Shown: in pieces, positions 26,231 through 34,887 of the stretch | How the letters are laid out: every line of letters begins with the position of its first letter | Position numbering within the stretch: position 1 is the first letter of the stretch | The notes under the pieces: model-generated | Database searches by the model: none | Seen by the model: the letters and a program-made list of their open reading frames with translations, nothing else | What the model was told of the DNA's origin: nothing | Origin: Gillisia sp. | Lineage (GTDB): Bacteria; Bacteroidota; Bacteroidia; Flavobacteriales; Flavobacteriaceae | Length of the DNA stretch: 64,000 bases | Assembly: GCA_024635655.1 (NCBI GenBank) | Contig: JAGXIL010000007.1 | Span: 152,250-216,249 of the forward strand | Direction of reading: 5' to 3' | Program-made: the position numbers and the translations under genes

Positions 26231-27189
26231 AATTCAATGGATTCATTACAGCGCTTCTGGCAGCCATAGTTGTTGCTTATTTTTTTCCAACTGTCCCGGG
26301 AGATTTACCCTTAGGAACAATAATAGATATTGGAATAGGATTTATTTTTTTCTTTTATGGACTGAAACTGGCGCCTGCCGATCTAAAGTTGGGATTTTTA
26401 AACTACAGATCCCATATTCTCATACATGCAACCACCTTCCTTATTTTTCCGTTACTTACCTTTATATTTATTCCATTTTTCGAAGCCGGAACCGGTTCAG
26501 ATCTTTGGCTGGCTATCTTCTTTCTGGGAGTTTTACCATCCACCGTATCATCTTCTGTAGTCATGGTAGCTATCGCTAAAGGAAATTTGCCTACAGCCAT
26601 TTTCAATGCAAGTATATCGGGCGTAATAGGGATATTGGCAACTCCGCTTTGGCTAAGTTTATTTATGTTGAAAACAGGGGAATTTGCAGTGCGAGATGTT
26701 ATACCTAAGCTGTTGCTGCAAATTATATTTCCGTTGATCGTAGGCTTGATACTTCAGCGATCTATAGGACACATTGCAAGATCTTACAATTACCAGTTAG
26801 GGCTGTTTGACAAATCAGTCATCATACTTATAGTTTACTCCAGTTTCAGCAATTCTTTTAATTCCAATATATTTTCTTCCATAGACTTCCTGGACCTTTT
26901 CAAATTATTCGGAATTGTGATCTTTCTTTTCTTTGCCGTCTACTGGCTCACAGGATACATTTGCAGGTTATTTAAATTCAATTTAAAGGATACCATAACC
27001 GTAAAATTTGCAGGCACAAAGAAATCCCTTGTTCATGGCACGGTCATGGCAAAGATCATATTCGGAAGTAGTGCAAGTTTGGGGCTACTGCTCCTTCCTA
27101 TAATGCTTTACCACATATTGCAACTTCTTGTGGTTGCACTTTTTGCTGAACAGTACCGGAAGCATTGGTTAAAGCAGGAGAGTGACTAA
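26227..27189 (+). CDS. Bile acid:sodium symporter (BASS) family transporter
   Basis: A 320-residue integral membrane protein with about ten helices. Blocks typical of the SLC10/BASS family SBF-like group are GDLPLGTIIDIGIGFIFFFYGLKLA, LPSTVSSSVVMVAIAKGNLPTAIFNASISGVIG and the C-terminal KFAGTKKSLVHGTVMAKIIFG. The start is TTG at 26227, overlapping the stop of the thioesterase. In bacteria such proteins move anions such as pantoate or organic acids with sodium; the substrate here is unknown. It ends the rmuC-to-BASS operon, and the gene beyond is convergent. Confidence 0.85.
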   Translation: MKFNGFITALLAAIVVAYFFPTVPGDLPLGTIIDIGIGFIFFFYGLKLAPADLKLGFLNYRSHILIHATTFLIFPLLTFIFIPFFEAGTGSDLWLAIFFLGVLPSTVSSSVVMVAIAKGNLPTAIFNASISGVIGILATPLWLSLFMLKTGEFAVRDVIPKLLLQIIFPLIVGLILQRSIGHIARSYNYQLGLFDKSVIILIVYSSFSNSFNSNIFSSIDFLDLFKLFGIVIFLFFAVYWLTGYICRLFKFNLKDTITVKFAGTKKSLVHGTVMAKIIFGSSASLGLLLLPIMLYHILQLLVVALFAEQYRKHWLKQESD

Positions 27190-27240
27190 CTCATGCCCAA
27201 AACTAAGCTTAAATATCTGCAGAACTATTTTTATATTGTT

Positions 27241-27633
27241 TTAGATATGAAGCGCAATCCTGGCAGAATTAACAGTAAATAATATCCATCCTGTAAGAAG
27301 TAACAATCCTCCCAGCGGGGTTACGGGACCAAGCATTTTCCATTTTTTACCACTTGCGGAACTTAAGGTAAGGCCGTATATGCTGAATGAAAAAAAGAAA
27401 ACACCTATAATAAAACACCAGCCCATTAAAATTTGTGAAGTTTCAATGAATGGGAACATAAGCCCTGAAAGAATTAGGATCAGGGCGTGATACATTTGAT
27501 ATTTAACCCCAGTTTCCAAACTCTGAAGAAGTTCAGGAGTAAATCGCTTTTTCAGGGCGTGGGCTCCAAAAGCTCCAAATAAAACAGATAAGCCGCCATA
27601 AATTCCCCCAACTGTTAAAATTAATTCTTTCAT
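27241..27633 (-). CDS. DUF423 membrane protein
   Basis: A 130-residue protein of four hydrophobic segments: TVGGIYGGLSVLFGAFGAHALKKRF near the start, YHALILILSGLMFPFI, CFIIGVFFFSFSIYGLTLSSA, and the closing PLGGLLLLTGWILF. This order and the GAFGAHALK and YxMYHAL motifs are those of DUF423 (YwdK-like), small inner-membrane proteins of unknown function. It converges on the transporter and is divergent from the following lipoprotein gene. Promoters for that pair must lie in the 91-base gap between 27634 and 27725. Confidence 0.88.
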   Translation of the reverse strand: MKELILTVGGIYGGLSVLFGAFGAHALKKRFTPELLQSLETGVKYQMYHALILILSGLMFPFIETSQILMGWCFIIGVFFFSFSIYGLTLSSASGKKWKMLGPVTPLGGLLLLTGWILFTVNSARIALHI

Positions 27634-27724
27634 TTGCTAAAATTAAGTGAAAATACCCATATATAAAACCTTTAGTTTTTTAATAAGGCTTGATTATCCT
27701 TATCTTGTAAAAAAAAAAGTACCT

Positions 27725-28126
27725 ATGAAAAAATCATTATTTATTATTGCTATTAGTGCATTTTTATTAACCAGCTGTGGTGGTCCTAAATTAGCAGGAA
27801 CATGGAATGTGGACCGCTATGAAGTAGACAATCAAAAAGGGCAGAATGTAACCACCAGAAATGCAGGTGAGATAGTCCTTAAAAAGAATGGGACAGGTGA
27901 GAAAAACATCAACTATAATATGTTCCAGAATGAGTTTACCGATATGCAGGAGTTCCGCTGGGCAATGCAGGGCGAAGACCTTATCACGATCACCAGTACA
28001 AACTCATACGAAAGGTCTGATTTTGACAAAACCTGGATCATGGTGACTAATAAAAAAGATAAACAAGTTTGGAAATCAACAGATGGAAAAAATTCTGTTC
28101 AAATTTTAGAGTTGAGTAAAAGGTAA
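27725..28126 (+). CDS. Lipocalin-like lipoprotein
   Basis: A 133-residue lipoprotein starting at 27725; an in-frame ATG at 27647 would add 26 residues before the signal peptide and is unlikely. The signal MKKSLFIIAISAFLLTSC ends with an acylated cysteine followed by GGP. The body (LAGTWNVDRYEV, NAGEIVLKKNGTGEKNINYN and a closing VQILELSKR) fits the small lipocalin-like fold of Bacteroidetes, in which a GTW motif opens the beta-barrel. Ligand and role are unknown. The hairpin at 28154-28195 ends this transcript. Confidence 0.75.
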   Translation: MKKSLFIIAISAFLLTSCGGPKLAGTWNVDRYEVDNQKGQNVTTRNAGEIVLKKNGTGEKNINYNMFQNEFTDMQEFRWAMQGEDLITITSTNSYERSDFDKTWIMVTNKKDKQVWKSTDGKNSVQILELSKR

Positions 28127-28153
28127 ATTAATCTCAATAGAACATATTTAAAT

Positions 28154-28195
28154 AAAAAGGAGGCTGCTTAGAATTATAAGCAGCCTCCTTTTTTA
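28154..28195. terminator. Bidirectional terminator between lipoprotein gene and carB
   Basis: A 17-base near-perfect stem AAAAAGGAGGCTGCTTA/TAAGCAGCCTCCTTTTT with a short loop. T-runs appear on both strands, which suits its position between two convergent genes. Confidence 0.95.
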
Positions 28196-28210
28196 TGCAT
28201 TTATTTGGCT

Positions 28211-31063
28211 CTATTTGCTCAAATACATTTTTCTCCTGGAATATAGATCGTAAAAAGCGTCATCTCTAAGGCTGTCTATAAATAAAATACTTTCTCCTGT
28301 ACTCTTCATTTCAGGGCCTAGTTTCTTATTTACATTGTGGAACTTATTAAATGAAAATACCGGTTGCTTTATCGCATACCCTTTTAACTGCGGGTTGAAC
28401 TTAAAATCGGTCACTTTATTTTCTCCAATCATCACCTTTGTTGCATAATTCACATATGGTTCTCCATATGCTTTTGCTATAAAGGGTACCGTACGGGAGG
28501 CTCGTGGATTTGCTTCTATAATATAAACCTTGTCATCTTTGATAGCAAATTGAATATTGATAAGGCCAATGGTATTTAAAGCTAAAGCAATTTTATGCGT
28601 GTGATCCTTTATTTGCTGCATTACCAGGTCTCCCAAATTAAAAGGAGGTAGCAACGCATTTGAATCTCCGGAATGAATTCCGCAGGGCTCAATATGTTCC
28701 ATGATCCCGATGATATAAACATTTTCTCCATCACAGATGGCATCTGCTTCCGCTTCAATTGCACCATCAAGATAATGGTCCAGTAACAATTTGTTATTTG
28801 GGATGGTTCGAAGCAGGTCTATTACGTGCGCCTCAAGTTCATCTTTATTAATAACAATCTTCATGCCCTGGCCTCCTAAAACATAGGAAGGTCTAACCAG
28901 AATTGGAAAATCAAGTTCTTCGGCCACAGCCAGGGCTTCCTCTGCAGTTTCAGCAACACCAAATTCCGGGAAAGGGATTCCATTTTCTTCAAGAAGTTTG
29001 GAGAAACTTCCCCTGTCTTCAGCCAGATCCAGAGATTTGAAACTGGTACCCATGATCCGTATACCGTAACGATCAAGTTTTTCGGCTAATTTAAGGGCGG
29101 TTTGGCCTCCAAGCTGAACAATTACACCTTCCGGTTTCTCGTGACGGATGATATCATAAATATGTTCCCAAAAAACAGGTTCGAAATAAAGCTTATCTGC
29201 AACATCAAAATCGGTTGATACCGTTTCAGGGTTACAGTTGATCATTATCGTTTCATAACCACATTCGGCGGCAGCTAATACCCCATGAACACAGCTGTAA
29301 TCAAATTCTATCCCCTGGCCTATCCTGTTTGGTCCTGATCCAAGAACAACAATTTTCTTCTTTTCAGTTACTTTACTTTCATTGTCAACATACTTCAGAC
29401 CGCTTTTTGTTTCAATTTCTGCTTCAAAAGTGGAGTAGTAATAAGGAGTTTCCGCCTTAAATTCAGCAGCACAGGTATCAACAAGCTTGTATATCCTGTT
29501 TATATTTAACTCATCACGCTTGTTGTAAACCTGACTTTCAAGACATTTCAACATATAAGCTATCTGCCGATCAGCGAAACCTTTTTGTTTGGCTTCCAGA
29601 AAGAGATCCCTGGGCAGAGAATCAATGTTGTATTTGGAAATTTCTACCTCCAAAGCGTAAAGCTCTTCATACTGCTTAAGAAACCACATATCGATCTTGG
29701 TGATATCGTGTATCCTGTTAAGGGTAATTCCCGCCTGTATTGCATCGTAGATAACAAAGACCCTGTCCCAGCTGGGGAAAGTCAATTTTTCTATGATCTC
29801 ATCAAACTTAGTATATCCTTTTCCGTCGGCGCCTAGTCCGTTTCTTTTAATCTCGAGGGACTGCGTAGCCTTATGAAGAGCCTCCTGGAAAGATCTTCCA
29901 ATTCCCATCACTTCCCCTACAGATTTCATTTGAAGTCCAAGGGTTCTGTCGCTGCCTTCAAATTTATCAAAGTTCCAGCGTGGAATCTTCACAATAACAT
30001 AATCCAGGGTTGGTTCAAATAACGCCGAAGTAGATTTGGTGATCTGGTTTTGAAGTTCATCCAAAGAATATCCAATAGCCAGCTTTGAAGCGATCTTCGC
30101 AATAGGATATCCGGTAGCCTTAGATGCCAGAGCTGATGACCGGGAAGTCCTGGGATTGATCTCAATGGCAATAATATCTTCCTTTTCATCGGGACTTACC
30201 GCAAACTGGACATTACAACCTCCGGAAAAATCGCCAATGCTACGCATCATATGAATTGCCATATCCCGCATACGCTGGTAGGCAGTATCACTAAGAGTCA
30301 TTGCCGGAGCCACTGTAATAGAATCGCCTGTATGAATTCCCATAGGATCCATATTCTCGATGCTACATATAATTACAACGTTGTCATTTTTATCCCGGAG
30401 AAGTTCCAGCTCATATTCTTTCCAGCCAACAAGAGCTTTATCAATTAATACTTCGTGAATTGGAGATGCTTCCAATCCCATAGTAAGCAATTCATCAAAA
30501 TCCTCGGCTTTATGCACAAAGGAGGCACCACTTCCCCCCAGGGTAAAAGAAGCACGAATTACCAGCGGAAAGCCGAATTCCTGGGCCACCTCTTTCCCCT
30601 GGAGGTATGAGGTCACTGTTTTTGCCGGAGCCACGGGAATTCCTATCCTCCCCATAAGTTGCTTGAATTTCTCCCGGTCTTCCGTAATATTTATGGCATC
30701 AATGTCAACTCCAATAAGCTTCACATCAAAATCTTTCCATATTCCCTTTTCATCTGCCTCTATACAAAGGTTTAATGCCGTTTGTCCTCCCATAGTTGGA
30801 AGAACAGCATCAATATTAGGATGATTCTTTAAAATAGTAATTATGGATTTTGTGGTAAGTGGCAACAAATACACATGATCTGCCATTGATGGGTCAGTCA
30901 TAATTGTGGCAGGATTGGAATTGATCAATACGGTTTCAATTCCTTCTTCTCTCAGGGACTTTAAAGATTGTGCCCCTGCATAGTCAAATTCACAGGCCTG
31001 GCCTATTACTATAGGCCCGGATCCAATAATCAAAACACATTTAAGCTGTTTGTTTTTAGGCAT
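28211..31063 (-). CDS. carB: Carbamoyl-phosphate synthase large subunit (no allosteric domain)
   Basis: A 950-residue subunit that makes carbamoyl phosphate from bicarbonate, ATP and glutamine-derived ammonia, for arginine and pyrimidines. Both ATP-grasp halves are intact: GSGPIVIGQACEFDYAG and VIRASFTLGGSGASF in the first, GSGPNRIGQGIEFDYSC and LVRPSYVLGGQGM in the second. The chain stops at YLSK just after GESILFIDSLRDDAFYDLYS, where enteric CarB (about 1,070 residues) begins its regulatory MGS-like domain. No frameshift or downstream remnant is seen. The small subunit gene is not within the window. Confidence 0.95.
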   Translation of the reverse strand: MPKNKQLKCVLIIGSGPIVIGQACEFDYAGAQSLKSLREEGIETVLINSNPATIMTDPSMADHVYLLPLTTKSIITILKNHPNIDAVLPTMGGQTALNLCIEADEKGIWKDFDVKLIGVDIDAINITEDREKFKQLMGRIGIPVAPAKTVTSYLQGKEVAQEFGFPLVIRASFTLGGSGASFVHKAEDFDELLTMGLEASPIHEVLIDKALVGWKEYELELLRDKNDNVVIICSIENMDPMGIHTGDSITVAPAMTLSDTAYQRMRDMAIHMMRSIGDFSGGCNVQFAVSPDEKEDIIAIEINPRTSRSSALASKATGYPIAKIASKLAIGYSLDELQNQITKSTSALFEPTLDYVIVKIPRWNFDKFEGSDRTLGLQMKSVGEVMGIGRSFQEALHKATQSLEIKRNGLGADGKGYTKFDEIIEKLTFPSWDRVFVIYDAIQAGITLNRIHDITKIDMWFLKQYEELYALEVEISKYNIDSLPRDLFLEAKQKGFADRQIAYMLKCLESQVYNKRDELNINRIYKLVDTCAAEFKAETPYYYSTFEAEIETKSGLKYVDNESKVTEKKKIVVLGSGPNRIGQGIEFDYSCVHGVLAAAECGYETIMINCNPETVSTDFDVADKLYFEPVFWEHIYDIIRHEKPEGVIVQLGGQTALKLAEKLDRYGIRIMGTSFKSLDLAEDRGSFSKLLEENGIPFPEFGVAETAEEALAVAEELDFPILVRPSYVLGGQGMKIVINKDELEAHVIDLLRTIPNNKLLLDHYLDGAIEAEADAICDGENVYIIGIMEHIEPCGIHSGDSNALLPPFNLGDLVMQQIKDHTHKIALALNTIGLINIQFAIKDDKVYIIEANPRASRTVPFIAKAYGEPYVNYATKVMIGENKVTDFKFNPQLKGYAIKQPVFSFNKFHNVNKKLGPEMKSTGESILFIDSLRDDAFYDLYSRRKMYLSK

Positions 31064-31113
31064 TATAACGGTTTAAATTTATTACTTATATAATTTACGG
31101 TACGTTTAGATAT

Positions 31114-31146
31114 AAAAAAAGGCGTTACTTATAAAAGTAACACCTT
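31114..31146 (-). terminator. Terminator of rpmH
   Basis: On the reverse strand AAGGTGTTACTT, a short loop and AAGTAACGCCTT are followed by seven T residues. One mismatch interrupts the stem. It lies about 20 bases past the rpmH stop and upstream of carB. Confidence 0.85.
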
Positions 31147-31168
31147 ATTATTTTGAGACTAATATTCA

Positions 31169-31327
31169 CTAGTGCTTATGTCTGTTTTCTGAAGATACAG
31201 ATAATTTCTTCCTCCCCTTCGCTCTTCTTCTGGCCAACACTTTTCTTCCGTTCACACTTGCCATGCGTTCTCTGAAACCGTGCTTGTTTTTTCTTTTTCT
31301 CTTAGATGGTTGAAACGTTCTTTTCAT
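31169..31327 (-). CDS. rpmH: 50S ribosomal protein L34
   Basis: A 52-residue protein read on the reverse strand. It starts [20 protein letters not shown] and continues [20 protein letters not shown], with a short C-terminal extension ([12 protein letters not shown]). This is the entire L34 family pattern: a short strand, then a basic helix. Flavobacterial L34 commonly carries such a C-terminal tail of a few residues. The start at 31327 follows an AT-rich leader. It lies next to carB in the same orientation but has its own promoter and terminator, so it is a single-gene unit. Confidence 0.97.
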   Translation of the reverse strand: MKRTFQPSKRKRKNKHGFRERMASVNGRKVLARRRAKGRKKLSVSSENRHKH

Positions 31328-31399
31328 TTTTAATTATCTTTAATCTTCCAGTGGAATTCTTAGTTAAATTAGTTCTAAACCTTTCTTTAAAACTGCGGG

Positions 31400-31429
31400 C
31401 AAATATACAAAGACTTTTATCTCTTCCAA
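31400..31429 (-). promoter_or_regulatory. Promoter of rpmH
   Basis: On the reverse strand TTG (31429-31427), a 19-base spacer and an exact TATATTTG (31407-31400). The leader to the rpmH ATG is about 65 bases. Confidence 0.8.
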
Positions 31430-31463
31430 AAACTAAATATAAATATTTTCGAATTGTTTTTAT

Positions 31464-31471
31464 TAACTTTG
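31464..31471 (+). promoter_or_regulatory. -7 element for the DUF2892/TPR-like gene
   Basis: TAACTTTG is an exact match to TAnnTTTG, 22 bases upstream of the ATG at 31494. No TTG occurs at the normal distance. Confidence 0.6.
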
Positions 31472-31493
31472 CCGCCTGCAAAATAGCACCATT

Positions 31494-32009
31494 ATGTTCA
31501 ATAAGAATATCAAAATAGTTTTAGCCGGATTAATTTTTGCGATTGCGATCTGGCAATTTGTACTTGGAAACATCGGAAACGGGATCATGTTCATCATGCT
31601 TTCTTCAATTTTTGTGTTCCTGTATTTCAAAAATGAAATGATATTAATGGCGTTTCTGAGACTGCGCAAACAGGATTTTCCCGGGGCTAAAAAATGGCTG
31701 GACAAAATCAGGGATCCTGAAACTGCTTTGACCCAAAAGCAACAGGGATATTACTGGTACCTCCACGGTTTAATGTTATCCCAAACAAATATTACAAAAG
31801 CTGAAAAGCATTTTAAAAAGGCAATCAAACTAGGCCTTGCGATGGATCAGGACCTTGCCATGGCAAAACTTAACCTTGCCGGAATTGCCATGACCAAACG
31901 TCGAAAGCGTGAGGCTCAGGGTCTTCTTACCGAGGCCAAGAAACTTGATAAGCACGGGATGCTAAAAGAGCAAATAACAATGATGAAACAACAAATGAAA
32001 AAGATATAA
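31494..32009 (+). CDS. Membrane protein with C-terminal TPR-like helices
   Basis: A 171-residue protein. Two N-terminal helices (IKIVLAGLIFAIAIWQFVLGN and GIMFIMLSSIFVFLYF) resemble the short DUF2892-type anchor. They are followed by a soluble basic domain with helical pairs such as GYYWYLHGLMLSQTNITKAEKHFKKAIKLGL and AMAKLNLAGIAMTKRRKREA. That second pattern fits about two tetratricopeptide-like repeats (GxxxxxxxxxxxAxxxFxxA). The role is not known; scaffolding of a protein partner at the inner face is possible. It is divergent from rpmH, with a consensus -7 box. Confidence 0.75.
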   Translation: MFNKNIKIVLAGLIFAIAIWQFVLGNIGNGIMFIMLSSIFVFLYFKNEMILMAFLRLRKQDFPGAKKWLDKIRDPETALTQKQQGYYWYLHGLMLSQTNITKAEKHFKKAIKLGLAMDQDLAMAKLNLAGIAMTKRRKREAQGLLTEAKKLDKHGMLKEQITMMKQQMKKI

Positions 32010-32113
32010 AATTTGAATTTGTTAAAAATTATATAACATTCACTTCACTCTGCATTTCATCCCTTATTTTTTACCGTTTAACGAATAAGTTTCGTCGTAC
32101 TTTCCTACTTCTG

Positions 32114-32121
32114 TATTTTTG
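32114..32121 (+). promoter_or_regulatory. -7 element for the thioredoxin-fold gene
   Basis: TATTTTTG matches TAnnTTTG, 24 bases before the ATG at 32146. Just upstream, ACGAA-n5-TTCGT and CGTCGTA are present at 32079-32100. A CGTC block of this kind occurs in ECF promoters, but the AAC lies too close (10 bases) for a normal one. Confidence 0.5.
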
Positions 32122-32145
32122 CATTTATAACAGTAAATGCATTGA

Positions 32146-32853
32146 ATGGTAAGAAAATTACTAACTTTTTTATTAATTTTTACAGTTCAGTTTACATTTA
32201 GTCAGGAAGAGGAAAAAATGCTCTTTTCTGAAGCTTTAGCTATGCATTTGCCCAAATATGAAACCAAAGCAAAAGCAGCTTACATGTATCGGGATTTTGA
32301 AAAGGCGACTCAATTATTTGATTCTTTGGTAAAGAATCATTTAAACGGAAGCACTATGGACAATTTTAAGTTCAACCGACTGAAAAAATCATCTTCAGTT
32401 TCTCTCTACGATTTCAAAAAACCTGTATACCTCATTACTTATGCCTCCTGGTGTGTTACTACCAAAGGAGAAATACCAGCCTTAAATGAGCTGGCTGAAA
32501 AGTACAACGGAAAAATTGATTTCGTGGTTCTATTCTGGGATACACCTAAGGCCACAAAACGTGCCGCTAAGGATTACAATAAATATATAAATATTCTCTA
32601 TGTTGATGAAATGGAGAATAAGGATGCCTTTGTTGTAAGCCAGCTAAAACATTCTTTAGGCCTTCCTACAGTTTTTTTGTTAAATGAGAAAAAGGAAATT
32701 CAGGATATTAGAAGAGGTGTCACCCACTCTCTACAAAAAAGCCTGCAGGAATCTAAAGATGTTAATTACAATTCCATATATGACGGTATCGCAAATCATC
32801 TTTTAAGCGGAGGAAGCCTTGGCCCCCAGTTGGATCCTGTAGCTTTAAATTAA
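32146..32853 (+). CDS. Exported thioredoxin-fold protein with incomplete active site
   Basis: A 235-residue protein with a signal peptide (LLTFLLIFTVQFTFSQ, ending near residue 20). A helical N-terminal part of about 65 residues (MHLPKYETKAKAAYMYRDFEKATQLF) precedes a TlpA-like thioredoxin domain. The domain has YLITYASWCVTTKGEIPAL, in which the CxxC site reads C103-V-T-T, and the cis-proline segment HSLGLPTVFLLNEKKE. One cysteine therefore replaces two. Such proteins can act in antioxidant or disulfide roles, but ordinary disulfide exchange would not work here. No partner gene is adjacent. Function is unknown. Confidence 0.8.
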   Translation: MVRKLLTFLLIFTVQFTFSQEEEKMLFSEALAMHLPKYETKAKAAYMYRDFEKATQLFDSLVKNHLNGSTMDNFKFNRLKKSSSVSLYDFKKPVYLITYASWCVTTKGEIPALNELAEKYNGKIDFVVLFWDTPKATKRAAKDYNKYINILYVDEMENKDAFVVSQLKHSLGLPTVFLLNEKKEIQDIRRGVTHSLQKSLQESKDVNYNSIYDGIANHLLSGGSLGPQLDPVALN

Positions 32854-32884
32854 ATTCACCAAAAATTTTCTCTGTCCCTTTACC

Positions 32885-33835
32885 TCAAATTTTCGTGTAA
32901 TAACCTTTTTCCGGAATTTTTATTAAATATTCTTTACCCGATCCGTTATTCAAATGAGCTTCTCTTAACCATGGATTATGGAGCTTCAGGATCTTGTAAT
33001 TAATTCCGTGAGTTCTGGCAAAGACAGCAAAGTCCTCTACAGGAGTATTTACTTTTATTGTATAAGTTGGTATATTCTCGTACAAGTGTTCCTCTTCATA
33101 ATTTAATCCATATTGTTTTGGGTTTTCCATGATCTCCTTAAGAGCAAGGATCCTGAAAACATACCTGCCGGTTTCTTCTCCTAAAAGCAAATCGTAATAT
33201 TCATTCACCCCCTGGCGTTCCATTTGGCGGGAAATTCCCCTGTCTCCTGCATTGTATGCAGCCGCAGCTGCTGTCCAGCTGCCAAATTTAGCTTTAGATT
33301 TAAGGAAATATTGAGCGGCTACATGGGTAGCCTTTTCTATATGGTATCGTTCATCGACATTTGAATTGATCTCGAGTTTATAATCCTTACCCGTACCTTC
33401 CATGATCTGCCAGAAGCCGGTAGCCCGGGCAGGTGAAATTGCCTGAGTTAGGCTGCTTTCTATTACAGCAACATATTTAAGATCGTCTGGCACACCGTAT
33501 TCTGCCAAAATAGGTTCAATAAGGGGAAAATATTTATTAGCACGTTTAATTAAAAGCAACGCGTTAGACTGCCAATAAGTGTTGACTAATAGTTCCCGGT
33601 CCATGCGTTCGTAAATATCCGGATCATCCAATGGCACCGGCTCCCCTGCAAAATTTAAATTTTCCGGCATAGGCAATGCATATACGTTATAGTCATTGGT
33701 ATTTCCGGAGGTTATCTCTGAATTGGTGCTCTCCTCCCCTGCAACAGCTTCCGGAACCTCCTGGACCGCCTGGATGCTTATAGCTATTATTCCTATAAAT
33801 CCGGTAGTCATCAATAGCATTTTCAAAATTTTCAT
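32885..33835 (-). CDS. Lytic murein transglycosylase (SLT/MltD-like)
   Basis: A 316-residue exported protein with an N-terminal hydrophobic segment (LLMTTGFIGIIAISIQAVQ). The lysozyme-like SLT domain spans about residues 95-215. Its catalytic glutamate is in YVAVIESSLTQAISPARATGFWQIM, and AAAAYNAGDRGISRQMER is the C-terminal signature. A LysM-like tail (PTYTIKVNTPVEDFAVFARTHGINYKILKLHNPWL) follows. It cleaves peptidoglycan glycan strands to anhydro ends. The gene overlaps the alpha/beta hydrolase gene upstream by four bases, so the two are an operon. Confidence 0.9.
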   Translation of the reverse strand: MKILKMLLMTTGFIGIIAISIQAVQEVPEAVAGEESTNSEITSGNTNDYNVYALPMPENLNFAGEPVPLDDPDIYERMDRELLVNTYWQSNALLLIKRANKYFPLIEPILAEYGVPDDLKYVAVIESSLTQAISPARATGFWQIMEGTGKDYKLEINSNVDERYHIEKATHVAAQYFLKSKAKFGSWTAAAAAYNAGDRGISRQMERQGVNEYYDLLLGEETGRYVFRILALKEIMENPKQYGLNYEEEHLYENIPTYTIKVNTPVEDFAVFARTHGINYKILKLHNPWLREAHLNNGSGKEYLIKIPEKGYYTKI

Positions 33836-34554
33836 ATTTGTTCTTTAATTTTATTTGTACTTGGAATTAATTTTCCTGTTTCAATAATTTCGGGTAAATG
33901 TTTGTTAAACCACCTAAACCTGTTAACGATCATAATGTGGGTACCTCCCTCGACAGTTATACAACCTTTAATGTATTTATGTGGAAAAACAAGATCATTA
34001 TCCCCGTGAATATGGACCACATGCTCATTTGCTTTTTCACAATCCCATTCCACCATATGCTTAATGGCCCAGTTCAGGTACTGATGGTTGCGCACAGACA
34101 AATATTTCCTATACAGGCGGGCTCGTTTCTTTAAAAAGTCATTAACTGCAAATTTTTCAAAATGGTCTACATAATCCATTATACTTATAGGTAGTATTTT
34201 ATGAAAACCGGTTTTTGCTGCAAATTGCATTCTTCTTGGGAGTTCATCCCTGCACTTCACACTTGAAATAATGATAAGCCTGCGAACTTTTATGTATTTG
34301 CTCATTTCCTGAACTACCACTCCCCCAAAAGAAACACCAATTAATACAATATTATCGTGCTTCACATACCGGTTCATACGCTGTGCATAATCCTGTAATG
34401 TTTCATCTTTTATAGGGATGATCCACTCCAGCATATGCATTTCATACCTTTCTTTTGGCAGCTTAATATATTCAAAAATAGATGAATTTGCAGCCAGGCC
34501 GGGCATAAAATACACGTGTAGGATTTCTTTGTTGTCTGGTACCATGTACTTCAA
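33832..34554 (-). CDS. Alpha/beta hydrolase
   Basis: About 240 residues, or 237 from the ATG at 34545. The nucleophile elbow GVSFGG (serine near residue 94) and the histidine segment VEGGTHIMIVNR near the end suggest an alpha/beta-hydrolase triad. The acid residue may lie in HIHGDNDLVFP. No signal peptide is seen, so it is probably cytoplasmic. The substrate cannot be predicted. It precedes the lytic transglycosylase gene with a four-base overlap; this suggests co-regulation but not a shared pathway. The start is TTG at 34554 or, more plausibly, the ATG at 34545. Confidence 0.8.
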   Translation of the reverse strand: MKYMVPDNKEILHVYFMPGLAANSSIFEYIKLPKERYEMHMLEWIIPIKDETLQDYAQRMNRYVKHDNIVLIGVSFGGVVVQEMSKYIKVRRLIIISSVKCRDELPRRMQFAAKTGFHKILPISIMDYVDHFEKFAVNDFLKKRARLYRKYLSVRNHQYLNWAIKHMVEWDCEKANEHVVHIHGDNDLVFPHKYIKGCITVEGGTHIMIVNRFRWFNKHLPEIIETGKLIPSTNKIKEQI

Positions 34555-34683
34555 AATAATTGCATAGGATCCTTATAGAAAAATCTTATCCAAAATTACT
34601 GGAATTTTTTAGGCTTTCCCAAATTAGACCAGATTATAAAAATACTAAAAGTTTCCTGCTCTAAGGATCCAAAAAAACTTCAA

Positions 34684-34714
34684 TTGCTTTATATAAATTA
34701 ATCCGTTAACTTTG
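34684..34714 (+). promoter_or_regulatory. Consensus promoter with a long leader before a small gene
   Basis: TTG at 34684-34686, a 20-base spacer and an exact TAACTTTG at 34707-34714. The first gene downstream starts only at 34888, so the leader would be about 165 bases. It contains a 19-codon frame at 34725-34784 (MINNSGAFLSF...). In the 333-base gap 34555-34887 nothing else is recognisable. Confidence 0.65.
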
Positions 34715-34887
34715 TGAACATATTATGATTAATAATTCAGGAGCATTTTTAAGTTTTTTCCATTACCTATTCAAATCCTCCTGATTCCGGAAAAGGTCTG
34801 CCGGATTATTAAAATAGTTATTTTTGAATTATATCCAACCATCTCAATTTTAATTATATCGTACCTACTAACTTAAAAACTACAAAG

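Noticed and set aside
27647..27724. Upstream start of the lipocalin-like lipoprotein
   Set aside because: A lipoprotein signal peptide starts exactly at 27725, and the extra 26 residues have no role.
32079..32100. ECF promoter upstream of the thioredoxin-fold gene
   Set aside because: CGTCGTA is present but the AAC lies only 10 bases upstream instead of about 16, and a housekeeping -7 box follows.
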